Shown here: positions 24,268-36,226 of the stretch, in pieces
How the letters are laid out: each line of letters opens with the position of its first letter
Numbering within the stretch: the first letter of the stretch is position 1
Source: Diphasiastrum complanatum
Lineage: Eukaryota > Streptophyta > Lycopodiopsida > Lycopodiales > Lycopodiaceae
Length of the DNA stretch: 64,000 bases
Direction of reading: 5' to 3'
Assembly: GCA_029204225.1 (NCBI GenBank)
Contig: CM055092.1
Coordinates: 39,071,800-39,135,799, forward strand
Notes under the pieces: model-generated
The model's input: the letters and a program-made list of their open reading frames with translations, nothing else
What the model was told of the DNA's origin: nothing
Database searches by the model: none
Program-made: the position numbers and the translations under genes

Positions 24268-26897
24268 GGGATTTCCACAAGTGGGGTTCTAAGTAAATTT
24301 ATAGGTGAAGTAAAGTCACAGGTAGAACTTAGGTTGCGAACTACAAATTGTCTGCAGATAAGAAAGCTAGGGATTGGGCCACAAGCAAATCCGTAGGTAT
24401 AGAAGGCAGAACGAGCCTCAAGCCAAACTCAAAGGTAGAGGGCTAGAGGCAGCAAATGTGCCACAAACAGATTCTTTCACAAGTTCGGGCTTCAAGCACT
24501 TTGACAAGAGCAAGTATTCCACCTTCCTCTTTTCCCAAGGCAGATTTTCCTTGGTATTCAAATGCGACAAGAGACTTTAAGAGTGATGTAGTTTTTTTTC
24601 GACTAACTTTGATGACTTCTTGGGACCGACTGCTCCGGCAGCAAGAATTGGAGTAAGGTTGTCTGATAATGATTAAGAAGAGCACAACTCTATTCTTCAT
24701 TTGCTTAGGGATTCAGCATTGCTCAGCAAAAAGATGGATAGCCATTGTAATGGGCTCATAGGCTCAAGAGTCGGACAACAATAGGTGATGAGGAGTATAT
24801 CACTTGCTAGGGCACTCACATTCAAAGGCTATACAGCTTGACAGATGCTTAAATAACAAGGTAGATCTCTAAAACCATTGTTAACATTTCACTCAAAACT
24901 TTCTATAAGCCTTAATGACTATAGCCTAATGACTTGGTTGAACATATGTCTTCCAAAAGAAGGCAATGATGATTGTTTAGCTTCTTCCACACAAAAATTC
25001 ATCTCTCATCATGCTGCAACAAATAGGCATTTAACAACCTCCCACCTTAGAGTCTAAACCAAAAGTTCACAGATTCCGGAAAACAATGGGTCAGACCTAC
25101 GATGTGGGTCTGGTGTCCTCTATTTCCTTCAGTCAAGAATAAAGTGGGTCGCGATGGAGAAATGGGTCGCGATGGAGAGATGGCGTGGCAGGTGGGAGGA
25201 GGCAAGGAGGTCGCAGGCAGGGCAGCGAGCTGGGATCTACAGGTGATAGGTAACGGGCTGCCACTATGGTCAGGTAAGGAGAAGACGAGCAGGGTCTGAG
25301 CGTAGACAGGGCTCGGAGACAAGCGGTTGATAGATCTGTAACCAACCCGCGATCTGAAGGCAAGTAATGGGCAGGGCTTGATCGTAGGCAAGCAAGAAAA
25401 TGGCACAACCCACAGAGCGGCTACAGGTAGGGATGAAACCACAAGTAGGTTTCTTTTCACGCAAGCAGGGCCGTCGATGAGGGCACAGGGCAGAGAGCAA
25501 TCAGGTCAGAGAAGGAGGTCGCAGGTAGAGGCTGAAGGGTGATGGCCGCAGATCAGGTAAGGAATGGATCTAATGTACAGGCAGGTCAAACTACCATCAT
25601 AGACAGCAGAGATTGAGCCCCTTATCCTTTGCCATCATCCTTCTTAAACATGATACACACACTTCTTTCCTCCAATAGAAGAACCAATCAGGTTAGTCTT
25701 CAGAGATAGGAAATATGTCTTGTGACTGGATGGCATTCAAACGGTTGCCATTCTGGCCACAGAACTAAAGCAATAGAAAGATATACAATCATGCATTTGA
25801 AGCAGAATAATGACATCCGGAACCATCAGTGCATCTCTGAAAAATGGTTCTCACACAAACAATTCACAAGCAACACAAAAACATTGTTCCAACATCAAAT
25901 AAGACACTTAAGCTATGGCTTTTCTTTGAGTAGGGAGTAATCTTGACCAATTCTTAGATTCTACAGTTTTAGATATACAGCCTATCACTTATAGGACTGC
26001 AAGTTAAACACTTTGAGACAACATATCAGTCTTCTACTCTTGAATCCTTGCCAATGAGACAGCAAAGCTTTCAACTTTTTCACAGGCCTGCAAGCAAATG
26101 TTAGAGATAGGAAAGATATACAAATACAATCCTCACAATGTCGGGGCTTGCAACCACAGGGTACAACAAATGGCATCAAATCTGAATCAATAAACAATGA
26201 TCCAAGAAATAAACACAATGCTAAAGGCTGAGAAACAGAGCAATAGCAATGAAGTATAAGCAGTTTGCAGGAGAATTCTTGACCACTAGAACTAAAATTT
26301 TTAGTGTCTGGGAGGGTTCTCTTGTACTTTCCCGTCTTTTTTTCACTCGGAACTCTTGCACAGGCACTTAGACATCAAATTGACTCTCGAAAGCTTCTCT
26401 GTGTCCTGGTCTCACTGAGATGGAACTTCAGAGGGCTCTGCGAGAGTTCTAGTGAAGGTTTGCATTTTTTTTGGATTTTTTCAAGGGTTTTTTAATTTTT
26501 TTATGGTTTTTCTCTTATTTTTGCAATCTTCTTGGAACTAACTCTCGCAGGCTTCTATGCAGGTCCGGGACAGTACCCTGGAGCTGCTGCCAGTCATGCA
26601 AAGGTTAACTATCACTGGTTTTGGAGATATTAAGATATGATGAGATTTTAGGCTTTTTTCCCCTCCAAAATGCAGATTGGTGTGTATTTGGATTTTTTGG
26701 CTAATTGGTTTGGGTTTCAAGCCCTTAGAGGCTGTTCAGGGCCTCCTCTACCCTCTCACACCTCCTCCGCTAGCTGTGAACAGTCCAAACACAAAAAAAT
26801 ATAGAAAACTAACTCTAAACACCCAAAAATCTACCTAAAACTACTCCAAAAAGCAAGAAATAGCTAAACTGCAGCTATACTAGTTAGTGAAAACCTA
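24268..26897. other. Stretch without a recognised gene
   Basis: Mixed composition. 25100-25560 is clearly more GC-rich and contains a tandem pair of an 18-bp unit starting GGGTCGCGATGG (about 25146-25181). Frames on the minus strand here (for example 25047-25460) are Pro/Ser/Leu-rich and match nothing I know. It may be the internal non-coding part of the minus-strand Gypsy-type element whose primer site is at 26898-26915. Confidence 0.4.
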
Positions 26898-26915
26898 TCC
26901 CTGGCAACGGTGTCA
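26898..26915 (-). other. Candidate Tat/Athila-type primer-binding site
   Basis: On the minus strand the site reads TGACACCGTTGCCAGGGA. It differs by three G-to-A changes from the TGGCGCCGTTGCCGGGGA sequence that follows the 5' LTR in many plant Tat/Athila Gypsy elements. One spacer base separates it from sequence ending in CA, the expected LTR end. Confidence 0.5.
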
Positions 26916-26916
26916 C

Positions 26917-27153
26917 TGTAGGGTCATATATATGCTGTAGTTGTAGCCCTCCCGCCTGTCAACAAGGGTTAGATCACTGGATACGCACCTACTATGCATA
27001 GATGCTACTTCTAGTTAGTTCCTTGTTTTTTTTCCTAACTCTACCACTGCTAACACTACTCCCACTAACTCTACTCCCCTAAGCTACCTTCAATCATGAT
27101 TTGTAGTGAAAGAGAGGAAGAAAGAGAGAGAGTTAGATGGATAGGAAGAGCAT

Positions 27154-27226
<73 letters not shown>

Positions 27227-27700
27227 GGTTAGCTCAAATGCTGCTTATGCTTGCTAATGGAGAAACATTAACTAAGGCAACCAATAAACATGAAATTAGA
27301 AAGCAATGGAAAACACAATCAAAAGCATTAGCAAGTAATGAATAGCAAATGAGGATGCTTCTCTCCAAAAATTGGTAAGTTTCCTCCTTCTCATTAAGCA
27401 TGGAAATAGAGTACAAATGGTGCCTTTTTATAAATGGAGCAGGCCCTTGCCCCAAAATCCTATTGGCTGATATTTACATTGATCCTATCCATTCATCTTG
27501 GACCCAACTTGATCCAAGGGTCCACAAAAAGTACATTGGAAATCACAAGATTCGTGTGAGTCCAAAATTGGACCCAACTCTAAAAAAGTAAACTCTAAGT
27601 TTAAAATTGACTTTGGGCCTCAAGTTTTATTTTAATTACAAAGGGGCCCAAGTCTATTATTTTATTTACAACTTAACTTGCGTGCTCATTGGGCCATGGT
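26917..27700 (-). repeat. Candidate minus-strand Gypsy 5' LTR
   Basis: The plus-strand copy starts TGTAGGGTC directly beside the primer site. On the minus strand a TATA-like TTTATAAAAAGG lies near 27425-27437, suitable for an LTR promoter. The upper border is unclear; the partial LTR at 27706 marks the latest possible limit. No second LTR copy was found in the window. Confidence 0.4.
27157..27222 (+). repeat. (AG)33 microsatellite
   Basis: An uninterrupted AG dinucleotide run of 66 bp, preceded by imperfect AG-rich sequence from about 27110. Confidence 0.97.
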
Positions 27701-27705
27701 CTTAT

Positions 27706-28339
27706 TGTTAATTTCACACGTGTGGACTGTCCACAACATGTACTTGTGATCTCCTAAGGTGTCTAGATGCACCAAGATCAAGACTAGATTGAGATTTAAG
27801 ATCTATCTTTGATTTTATGGCAAAAACACACTACTACATGCATTCAATCACTTCCAACTCTCACTCACACATGTGGGAAGTGTTCCAAAAGTAATCTAAG
27901 TAAAAACAAGCTGCTCTCCTCGGGTAGAGAGAGAAAATCATCAATAGCTCTCAGGTAGAGAGAGAAAGCTAGAAAATCACTTACACTCAAAATCCACTCA
28001 ATCTCAAAATCAATTAGATCCAAATGAGGAGTACAATGATACTAGTAGATCCACGAGCTACCACTATGCTTAACCATGATTGGACCACACTTTTCCACCT
28101 CTTAATCCTTTTGGACCATTTATCCATGCACCTCTAAATTCTATTGGACCATTTTCAAGCAAACCTCAAATTCTATTGGACCACTCATGGTTCCACCTCT
28201 AAATCCTATTGGACCTCTTAAACTTCATCAAACAAAAGCATTACACTTGTCTACACTCTAATTGGCACAAGTTTGGGCTCCTACTCTATTTTGGCTCAAT
28301 AGTGGCATTACAAGTGGAAATGGATAATTTGTCATCTTA
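27706..28339 (-). repeat. Partial LTR of the inner-Copia family
   Basis: The reverse complement matches the 3356-4091 LTR from about position 110 of the LTR to its end (TGTTAATTTCACACGTG on the plus strand). The first about 110 bp are missing beyond 28339. It has no primer site or coding sequence beside it, so it is a truncated or recombined remnant. Confidence 0.88.
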
Positions 28340-28349
28340 CGAGACCGTA

Positions 28350-29230
28350 ACAGCCCAACCCAACAGTATTTCTAGGAGCACCTGAAATCGATGCTACTAT
28401 TTTAGGTTGTTTGATCGAGAATGTAACTATCAACTCTAGATCCAGTGTCAACATTATGATAGAAGATACAACATATGCATTTGGATTGATGGATATAAAG
28501 CTACAAAATGACAAATCAAGCTAGCTGATTCAACAAGTCGGAGGAATTTTTTTCTAAGAGTTACTAGAAGTCACAATCTATATCCAAGATAAGCCATTCA
28601 TCATGAACTTTATTGTAATTTTGCTTGTTGGACTTGCCAACTATTTTGTTCTTATTGTCCCCAACCCTGGCTTTACCGAGCTAATGCCAGTGTACTTGAA
28701 ATTGAGATCATTATGAAGGCATTTCTCAGAGGATGATATCAATGCTAACTTTCTAGATTGCCACAAAATTGAAGAACCATATCTATCCGATAATGAAGAA
28801 CAAACTCATCCTTCACAAAGAGAAATTCAAGGCTATTCATCGAACAATATGACAGTAGGTATGATCAATCCAAATGATAGATTATCTAGGAAAGTCATAC
28901 TAGGAAAAGCCTTAATGATTTCCAAGTTTTATCCGAAGAAGAAATTTGAGATTATACTGAATTGCTCACGGAATATGAGGATGTGTTTTCTTGGTCAATG
29001 GAAGATCTTAACCAAAAAGTATGGTCAACATTGTATTGACCTCAAGGAAGGAGAAGTTCCACACAAAGATGAAATGAAGATTAGATAGGATTCTATCAAA
29101 GACCAATCAAATCTTATCAATTTTCACCATTTTTGGACAAACACATGGCTAAATATTACTCCTTCTTGATGGTTTTTTCAAGATCTGTAAATCCCTTTTA
29201 GAGGGCCTTAAACTATCCTAGATTAATTAG
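28350..29230 (+). pseudogene. Ty3/Gypsy protease and RT N-terminal fragment
   Basis: Plus-strand reading gives a retropepsin-like region (INSRSSVNIMIEDTTYAFGL, then a PFIMNFIVI segment) and, across frameshifts, the N-terminal RT motifs LTEYEDVFSWS, QHCIDLKEGEVPHKDE and YYSFLDGFF (about 28960-29190). Stops and frame changes are frequent. The order protease then RT, and the DLKEG and FLDGF motifs, are Ty3/Gypsy. It may continue after 35396, since the minus Copia element inserted just beyond it. Confidence 0.7.
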
Positions 29231-29401
29231 ATTTGATGACACTAAGTCCAGTCCAATCCAAGGAATGCAAATTTTGATGCTTTTCCTATATCTCCAAAAG
29301 ACTCACCAAGATCAATCACTACAATGTAGAAGAGAACCAAAGAAGAGATGACAATATTGCTCAAAAATCTTCTACAAATGGAAATGGAAAATGGTTATAG
29401 T

Positions 29402-29406
29402 TTTTC
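29402..29406 (+). other. Target-site duplication, left copy (ttttc)
   Basis: TTTTC at 29402-29406 and again at 35396-35400 flanks the minus-strand Copia element. Because the sites sit in T-runs, a 6-bp reading (tttttc) is also possible. Confidence 0.75.
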
Positions 29407-29658
29407 AGTTAAGAAAAATACAATTGAAAGCACCCGACCGGATCAATCACCACAGCACAACGTCAAGTGCAACAAGAATACAAAATTACTCTCTTCAAAT
29501 TGTATATTCAAGAACTACTGGTAAGTACAAAGATGAGTTTCTTAAAAATACTCAAAGGGCTCGTAAAAGAAAGATGGCCCGATAACTCTAGAACTAAGCA
29601 CACGTGGTGCCGTCGAAATAGGAAAGCACTGTATAAGTCGATCATTGCTATTTTAACT
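29407..29658 (-). repeat. 3' LTR of minus-strand Copia
   Basis: 252 bp, same length as 35144-35395. On the minus strand it begins AGTTAAAATAGC directly after the purine tract and ends CTTAACT. Confidence 0.92.
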
Positions 29659-29668
29659 CTCTCCCTCA
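29659..29668 (-). other. Polypurine tract of minus-strand Copia
   Basis: On the minus strand TGAGGGAGAG stands directly before AGTTAAAA, the LTR start. This placement helps to fix the unusual LTR terminus. Confidence 0.8.
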
Positions 29669-29758
29669 ATAATCAACGTCACTTTTCATTTTAGAGTATA
29701 CTCTATTCATGGAACATACCTCCATGATAGCATTACAAGTAAAAGTTTTTTTTTTTAA

Positions 29759-32700
29759 TTACATAACTTGGTTTAAGCCAAGTTTAGCTCTAAAAGTCTC
29801 AAACTTTTCTTTACTCAAAGCTTTTGTAAATATATCAGCAGCTTGTAACAACGTAGAACAATGTACAATACCAATGTCTTCAGATTGTAATTTTTTATGC
29901 ACAAAGTGATATTTTACTTCAATATGTTTTGTCCTTGCGTGAAAGATTGGATTTTTAGCCAATTGTATTCCTCTTTGATTGTCACAGAAAATAACAGTGG
30001 GATTTTTCTGTTTCATGCCAATCTCACATAACAACTTACGTAGCCAAACAACTTCCTGGGTAGCAAAACTCAATGCTTTATATTCGGCTTCTATGGAAGA
30101 AAGAGAAATTGTATCTTGCTTCTTGCTAGACCATGAAAAACAGTCGCCACCAAAATTGAAGGTATAACCTGTTGTTGACTTTCTATCATCTATACTTCCA
30201 ACCCAATCAGCGTCAACATAATCTTGCAATTGAGGTAAAACACTTTGTCTTTTGTAGACTAGACCAAGGTTTGGTGTACCTTTTACATATCTCAAAGTCC
30301 TTTTTGCAGCTTTCCAATGGTTCAAAGTGGGTGATGACATGAATTGGCTAATAAAACTTACAACATAGCAGATATCTGGACGTGTAGTTGTAAGATATAT
30401 TAAACTTCCAATTAGCTGACGAAATAGTGTAGTATCAACATGTGCACTATCATCAATACGAGATAATTTCTTACTAGCTTTGCAAGGAGTGATGAAAGGT
30501 TTGCACTCTGTCACGTGAAATCTCTCCAATATCTCTCCTACATACTTGTTTTGACATAACCTGATATCACTACTAGTTTTCCATACTTCGACACCCAAGC
30601 AATAGTGCATAAGATCTAAATTTGTCATCTCAAATTGCTTGCACAAGTTGGCTTTGATAGAACGAGTAAGGTTCTCATCATTGCCAGTGATAATGATATC
30701 ATCAACGTAAAGTACAATCAAGGCAATGCTGTCATCATTTATAAGAACATAAAGATTTGGATCTGAATTTGTTCTTACAAATCCATGTGAGAGAAAGTAA
30801 CTTTCAATGCTTTCATATCATGCGCGCGGCGCTTGTTTAAGGCCATAAAGAGCTTTGCGTAGTTTACATACTTTCTGTTCTTGCTCTTTTGCCATGAAGC
30901 CCTGCGGTTGGACCATGTAAACTTCTTCTTCTAAGTCACCATTCAAAAAAGCAGACTTCACATCCATTTGATGGATTTTCCACCCAAAATGAGATGCTAA
31001 GGCAATGATAAGGCATAGCGTAGTCCACTTAGCCACTGGAGCAAATGTTTCTTCATAGTCAATTCCTTTGCTTTGCTCATAACCCTTCACTACTAGGCGT
31101 GCCTTATACTTTGTTGTTGTGCCATCTGCATGAAACTTTGTTCTAAACACCCATTTGTTATCAATGGGTTTCTTTCCAAGTGGTAGATCAACTAACTCCT
31201 ATGTATCATGTCTTTGGATGGATTCTATCTCTTCTTCCATTGCCCTTTGCCACTCTTTGTGATCTTTTGCCTCATCAAAGGTTGATGGCTCTCGACACTT
31301 CAAAATATCAGTCATTAGGGCATAGTTCACATGATAACGATCGAGAGACTTCCTTTTCCGTGTTGATCTTCTCACTTCACTTTGTGTGCTAGATCCTGTT
31401 TGATTTAGCTTTGCGTCCTTCATGATCTTTTCATACCATTTTGGTATCTTAGATTCAGGTGATACACTACGTGGAGAGTACGTATCCCAAGGAGTGTCCA
31501 AGTAATGTCTCTTAATTCCAACTTGTTTATCCTTCATTGCTTCTATTGGCAAGTACCTCCCCTTAGGCTCTTGAATAGGTGGTGTTCTTTCATATTCGCC
31601 CTCTCGACTTTCATCCTCACATGCATCATTTTGTGGAGCATCTTCATCATTTTCTTCCTCCAGTATTGTGGGAAGTCTCTTGATGCTTTCACCTTTTGCA
31701 TGGTCTTCATCTTCATACCTATGCGTTTCATCAAAGATCACATCTTTGCTAATGTGAATCTTGTTCATTACAGGATCAAAACACCTGTAAGCTTTTGTTC
31801 TTTCATCATAACCGATGAAGATACACTTGATTGCTTTGGCATCAAGTTTCACTCCTCCTTTGGCACATGTACATAGGCCTTACATCCAATGACATGAAAT
31901 TTGTTGATTTTTGGCACTATTCCAGTAAATGCTTCTTCAAGAGTTACATTTGGAACCGCGACTGTAGGGCTCCTGTTTTGCGAGAACATTGCTGCACTGC
32001 ACGCTTTCGAACAAAGTGAATCGGTCAAGCCCATTTGCTTCATCATGGAGCGTGCACTCTCCATAATAGTTCTGTTTTTCCGTTCAGCTACACCATTACT
32101 ATGCGGCATGTGTGACTGTGTGAATTGTCTTTTAATGCCATGTTCTTTGCAAAAGTCTTCAAAATCATCAGATTTATATTTACCCCCTCTATCAGATCTT
32201 AGGACTTTCATGTGTGCCTCTAGTTGGTTCTCTACCAAAGTTTTGAACTCCTTGAAGCGAGCAAAAGCGTCAGATTTCTTCTTCAAGAAATAAATCCATG
32301 TCCTTTTCGAGAAATCATCTATGAAAGTCATAAAATAATATGCTTTCCCCAACGACATGGTCTTCATTGGACCGCACAGGTTGTTGTGAATTAGTTCCAG
32401 TGGTTTCTTAGCTCTTGCAGCTCCACCTTTCTTGAATGTTTCTCTGTGATGCTTTCCCATGATGCATCCTTCACATATTGCGTGGTGATCATCCTGCAAT
32501 GCTGATAACCCTGTTACCATCTTCAGCTTCACCATCAATCTCAAGCTTCCATAGTTCAAATGACCAAGTCTTCTATGCCATAACTCAGATGAGATGCTGT
32601 TGGGATGGCCAAACCATATTCACCTGGTTTTGCAGCATCCAATTTATAAAGGCCACAGTTACTATCTCTATAACCCTTTGCCACAACTTTGTGGTTATGG

Positions 32701-33892
32701 TTTGTATCCTTCATAAGGCATCCATCCTTGACAAATTCAACTTTAAGATGTTGATTTGCCATTACACCAACAGAAAGCAAACTCTTTTTGAGTCCAAGAC
32801 CATAAAGTACATTAGGGATATTTTTAATTTTGCCATTAGGACATTGCACAAGTACATTGCCCACACCCTGTATCTGGCATTCCTCTCCATTGGCTTGAGT
32901 GACCTTATCCCCATCATGGATCGGTGAGAATTTTTCAAACCAATCACGTTTTCCGATCATATGCCTTGTGGCGCCTGAATCTATGAACCATCTGGCACCA
33001 TCATCAACTTGGGATGCCAATGCCGATGAGAAAACACTTGTCTCGTCATCTTCTCCATCATCTTCGGCAATGTTTCCTTGTTGAGTCACTTTTCCCGCCT
33101 TTATGTCTGCTTTCTTCTTATAACACTCGCGTGCCCAATGGCCCGGTTTGTGGCAATAGTAACATTTTCCTTTCTTCTTCTTTTTCCCTTTTGATGATGA
33201 TTCTCCTTTGTCATCATCATCCTTGGATTCTTAGGAATCCTTTTCCATCCTTTCTGCTTGCCTTTAGCAAGCAAGGCTTGATCCTCCTGTGGAGTTTGTC
33301 TTGAATTCACCACTTTGCGATGCTGCCCTTCTTGCAACATGATTCCGTGGAAGTCTTCAAAAGTAGGCAACCTCTCCCTCGAAGCAATGCCGCTCACAAA
33401 CATCTGTAGCCCTTCCGAGACACCGCTCATTGTGGTATGTACCAATTCAATATATCTGATTGGTTCTCCAATTGCCACAAGTTGATCTCTCAACTCCTTT
33501 ATCCTGGTGAAGAAGGATCCCATTGATTCATTTTCTTCCATCCTTACTGTGTTCAATCTTGACTTCAAGAACATGGCTTGAGCTAGATTGCAAGTTTGAA
33601 ATTGCATTCTAAGAGCTTCCCAAGCTCCCCTAGTCGTCGTGGCATCACTTATGTGAGTGATCACATGGTCATTCACTGAAAGATTGATCAAGGATAATGC
33701 TCTCTGTGCCTTTTTATCAAAGGCCCTTATGTCACCTGGAGTGGTATTTGGTCGGACTTCAATACCTGCCACAATTTCCCACAACACTTTTTCCATCAAA
33801 ATGCTCTTCATTTTGAATTTCTAGATGTTGTAGTTAGAAGCCCCATCAAGTTTGCTTGCATCGCCCAAAATTGCCTCATTGATGTTTGCCAT
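29759..33892 (-). pseudogene. Minus-strand Copia Gag-Pol, nearly complete but broken
   Basis: Gag starts at the ATG at 33892 and has an in-frame TAG at codon 24, where related copies have Trp. A frameshift near 33220 precedes the CCHC knuckle (CYYCHKPGHWAREC, about 33124-33168). Protease WFIDSGATRHM is near 32990. A frameshift near 32590 precedes GAG-pre-integrase. In integrase the first catalytic Asp reads Asn (IHNNLCG), while the second Asp and the Glu (GVAERKNR) remain. A further frameshift lies near 31850. The RT is broken near 31160 and by a TGA after APRA (about 30817), but keeps YVDD near 30700. RNase H runs to the stop at 29759 (AKLGLNQVM). Confidence 0.93.
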
Positions 33893-35130
33893 CTCCGAAC
33901 TGCTTAAAACTTCACCTGTAGGCTATAAAGTGTATGCTAGAGCCAATCGTGATGTCAAAAATCGCTAATAATGACCTGCAATTTTTAGCTTACCAGGCCA
34001 CCCACCGCTCTTTCGCCAAATTGAAAGCCAAACTGGCGTCGTTTTCCAAAATGCTTCACGTCACCAACCCCCAGCTTCCTGCCCACTAGAATGGTGAAAT
34101 CACTTATGGCGCACTTTGAACACTTTCTCCATGACAATCACTCTGTTTTGGTGTACCGTACTTGCAGGTACAATCAGGGTGCCCTTCGTTTGGAGGCTAT
34201 AGCCTTTCGTTTGGTCAAAATAGGCTAAAGGAGGTGAAAATAAGGGCAATTTGGGTTTTTGAACTGTTTCTTCAGTGTGAAGAAACTTCACCCTTCAAAG
34301 ACTTGCGACCCAACAACTTTTTTCATTTTGAAGATTTTTAATGAAGTTGCAATGCACTTTGCACTTCAGACCCCTTCAGGCTCTTTCACTTCAATCCAAC
34401 GGATCCTTTAGATCCAACGACCCACCCATTGTGAAATGACCATCGTTGATCTGTATGAATCAAGATCAGACGGCTGCCAACGCGTCGTGCGTTGATCAAA
34501 GGCCCTCAAAGTACTGAACACTTTGGGCCGCTAGATGGTGATCATGACTGAGCGCGTGACAGCTCCCACGACCTCTCCTTCTTCTCTCTCTACCAGCGAT
34601 GGAGTTTTCTTACTCCTTCACGGGCTATGGCTGCTGTCTTCCTCCTCCACGGCCAGTCGCGACCTTCCTACCACATAATTGCACTACCAGGGTGCCCATT
34701 CACAGCCTCTCACAGCTTGAAAAACGTCCTCCTACAGGGAGATATCTCTGATTTTGTCTCTTGAAACCCTAGCAATTTTTGAAGAGAAGAATATACTGAG
34801 CTTTACTCAGACTTTCCCTGAGCTTTCCTTTGCAGCTCCTAGCTGACTGAGGTCGCCCTACTGTAGGTTATCTTCAGCTCCAAATCGCTCTTCAAACAGT
34901 ATCCGATTGGATTCAAAGCAATCACAAACGCCAAGCAACCCTCCAGAAGAATTTTTCAGCTTCAAACTTGCTTGGTTTTTTATTCAACCAAAAATTCACT
35001 GTCTCTGAATCCTTTTTACAGTTTTGAGCCATTCCACGAATCTCCACAGACTCGATTTTGTGCTTCCTAGCCAACAAACCGTCGTGAATTCGCAGCTCTC
35101 TATTATTGTCTGGTGATTCCAGCCACCAAG
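33893..35130 (-). other. Untranslated leader of minus-strand Copia
   Basis: About 1.24 kb between primer site and gag ATG. No conserved motif was seen; pyrimidine-rich stretches near 34560-34610 are purine-rich on the coding strand. Confidence 0.6.
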
Positions 35131-35143
35131 GGCTCTGATACCA
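35131..35143 (-). other. Primer-binding site of minus-strand Copia
   Basis: On the minus strand it reads TGGTATCAGAGCC, an exact consensus, directly after the LTR end TTAACT with no spacer. Confidence 0.93.
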
Positions 35144-35395
35144 AGTTAAGAAAAACACAATTGAAAGCACCCGACCGGATCAATCACCACAGCACAATGT
35201 CAAGTGCAACAAGAATACAGAATTACTCTCTTCAAACTGTATATTCAAGAACTACTGGTAAGTACAAAGATGAGTTCCTTAAAAACACTCAAAGGGCTCG
35301 TAAAAGAAAGATGGCCCGATAACTCTAGAACTAAGCACATGTGGTGCCGTCGAAATAGGAAAGCACTGTATAAGTCGATCATTGCTATTTTAACT
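35144..35395 (-). repeat. 5' LTR of minus-strand Copia
   Basis: 252 bp, seven transitions from the 3' LTR copy. Its lower border is fixed by the primer site and its upper border by the ttttc duplication. Confidence 0.92.
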
Positions 35396-35807
35396 TTTTC
35401 GACACCTTGTTGACTCTTTCTCATCTCTCTAGAGTGATTTGCCCTAATTTAGCCACCACTTGGCCAAAACTAGCTATATTGGCCAAAATTGTCAATTGAA
35501 TCTAAAAATAACCAATTTGTATGTACAAGTGACCAAATGAGCTTGGAACCGACAAAAAATACTAATCTAATTTGGTTTGGTCTCAATTAGGCCTAGAATG
35601 ACCAAAATAGATAAATACTAGTTGACGATGTTCCACACTCGCTCTTCAACTATAATTTCTATTTTCACATCATAACTTTGATCTATCTTAAGAATCAATT
35701 CCTAAAGAATCTATCTTTCTTATAGAGAATACTATCCATAATGGATGCTTTACTATTTCTTACATCAAATTTACATATCAAGATGAAAATTGTTACATCC
35801 ACATCCT

Positions 35808-35888
35808 GCATATAGGATTAGGCATAATCCTAGACTTGGATACAAGGTACTCCAGTGCTCAAGATTTTCGGTTATGCCACATCATTCC
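35808..35888 (+). repeat. 81-bp dispersed repeat, left copy
   Basis: GCATATAGGATT..AATCCTAGACTTGGATAC..GGTTATGCC..ATTCC recurs in inverted orientation at 42900-42980, also over 81 bp. The two copies lie about 7 kb apart, one upstream of the GH16 gene and one in its last intron. Confidence 0.75.
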
Positions 35889-36024
35889 GGACGAGGATAG
35901 TAAGGTAATTAATAACTGGTGAGCCCCAAACACACTAATTGGAGTTAGTCCATTGTTTAGGATAGTCAATTCATGTGTAAAGTATCAATAGCAATGGAAT
36001 TTCTCAATTGGGGAGTTTAGGCCT

Positions 36025-36226
36025 TGCATGACTACATGCACATGAAGGATTTGGGCCTTTATAAACCCTAGAAACTCACCCTACTCCATCATTCTTGTGG
36101 TGATTCATTGATAGGTCCTCTCACTCTACTCTTGCATGACTACATGCAAATGAAGGATTTGGGCCTTTATAGACCCTAGAAACTCACCCTGTGGTGATTC
36201 ATTGATAGGTCCTCTCACTATACTCT
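36025..36226 (+). repeat. Tandem duplication (108 bp and 94 bp)
   Basis: Copies at 36025-36132 and 36133-36226 both start TGCATGACTACATGCA. The second lacks a 14-bp block (ACTCCATCATTCTT) and differs at a few bases. Each contains GGGCCTTTATA, a TATA-like sequence. Confidence 0.88.

Larger units (their letters stand above)
29407..35395 (-). mobile_element. Minus-strand Ty1/Copia element with non-canonical LTR ends
   Basis: This 5989-bp element has two LTRs of exactly 252 bp (29407-29658 and 35144-35395), a perfect primer site beside the 5' LTR, a purine tract beside the 3' LTR, and all Copia domains in order on the minus strand. The LTRs differ at 7 positions by eye, all transitions (2.8 percent). 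The LTR ends are AGTTAA..TTAACT instead of TG..CA. The primer site, purine tract and ttttc duplication all support these borders. The coding region has about four frameshifts and two stops. Confidence 0.92.

Noticed and set aside
25047-25500. Overlapping minus-strand Pro/Ser/Leu-rich frames
   Set aside because: Several frames are open together in GC-rich DNA with internal tandem repeats. No domain, no splice logic.
27110-27222. CRISPR or other bacterial-type array
   Set aside because: It is a plain AG microsatellite. No direct-repeat/spacer pattern occurs anywhere in the window.
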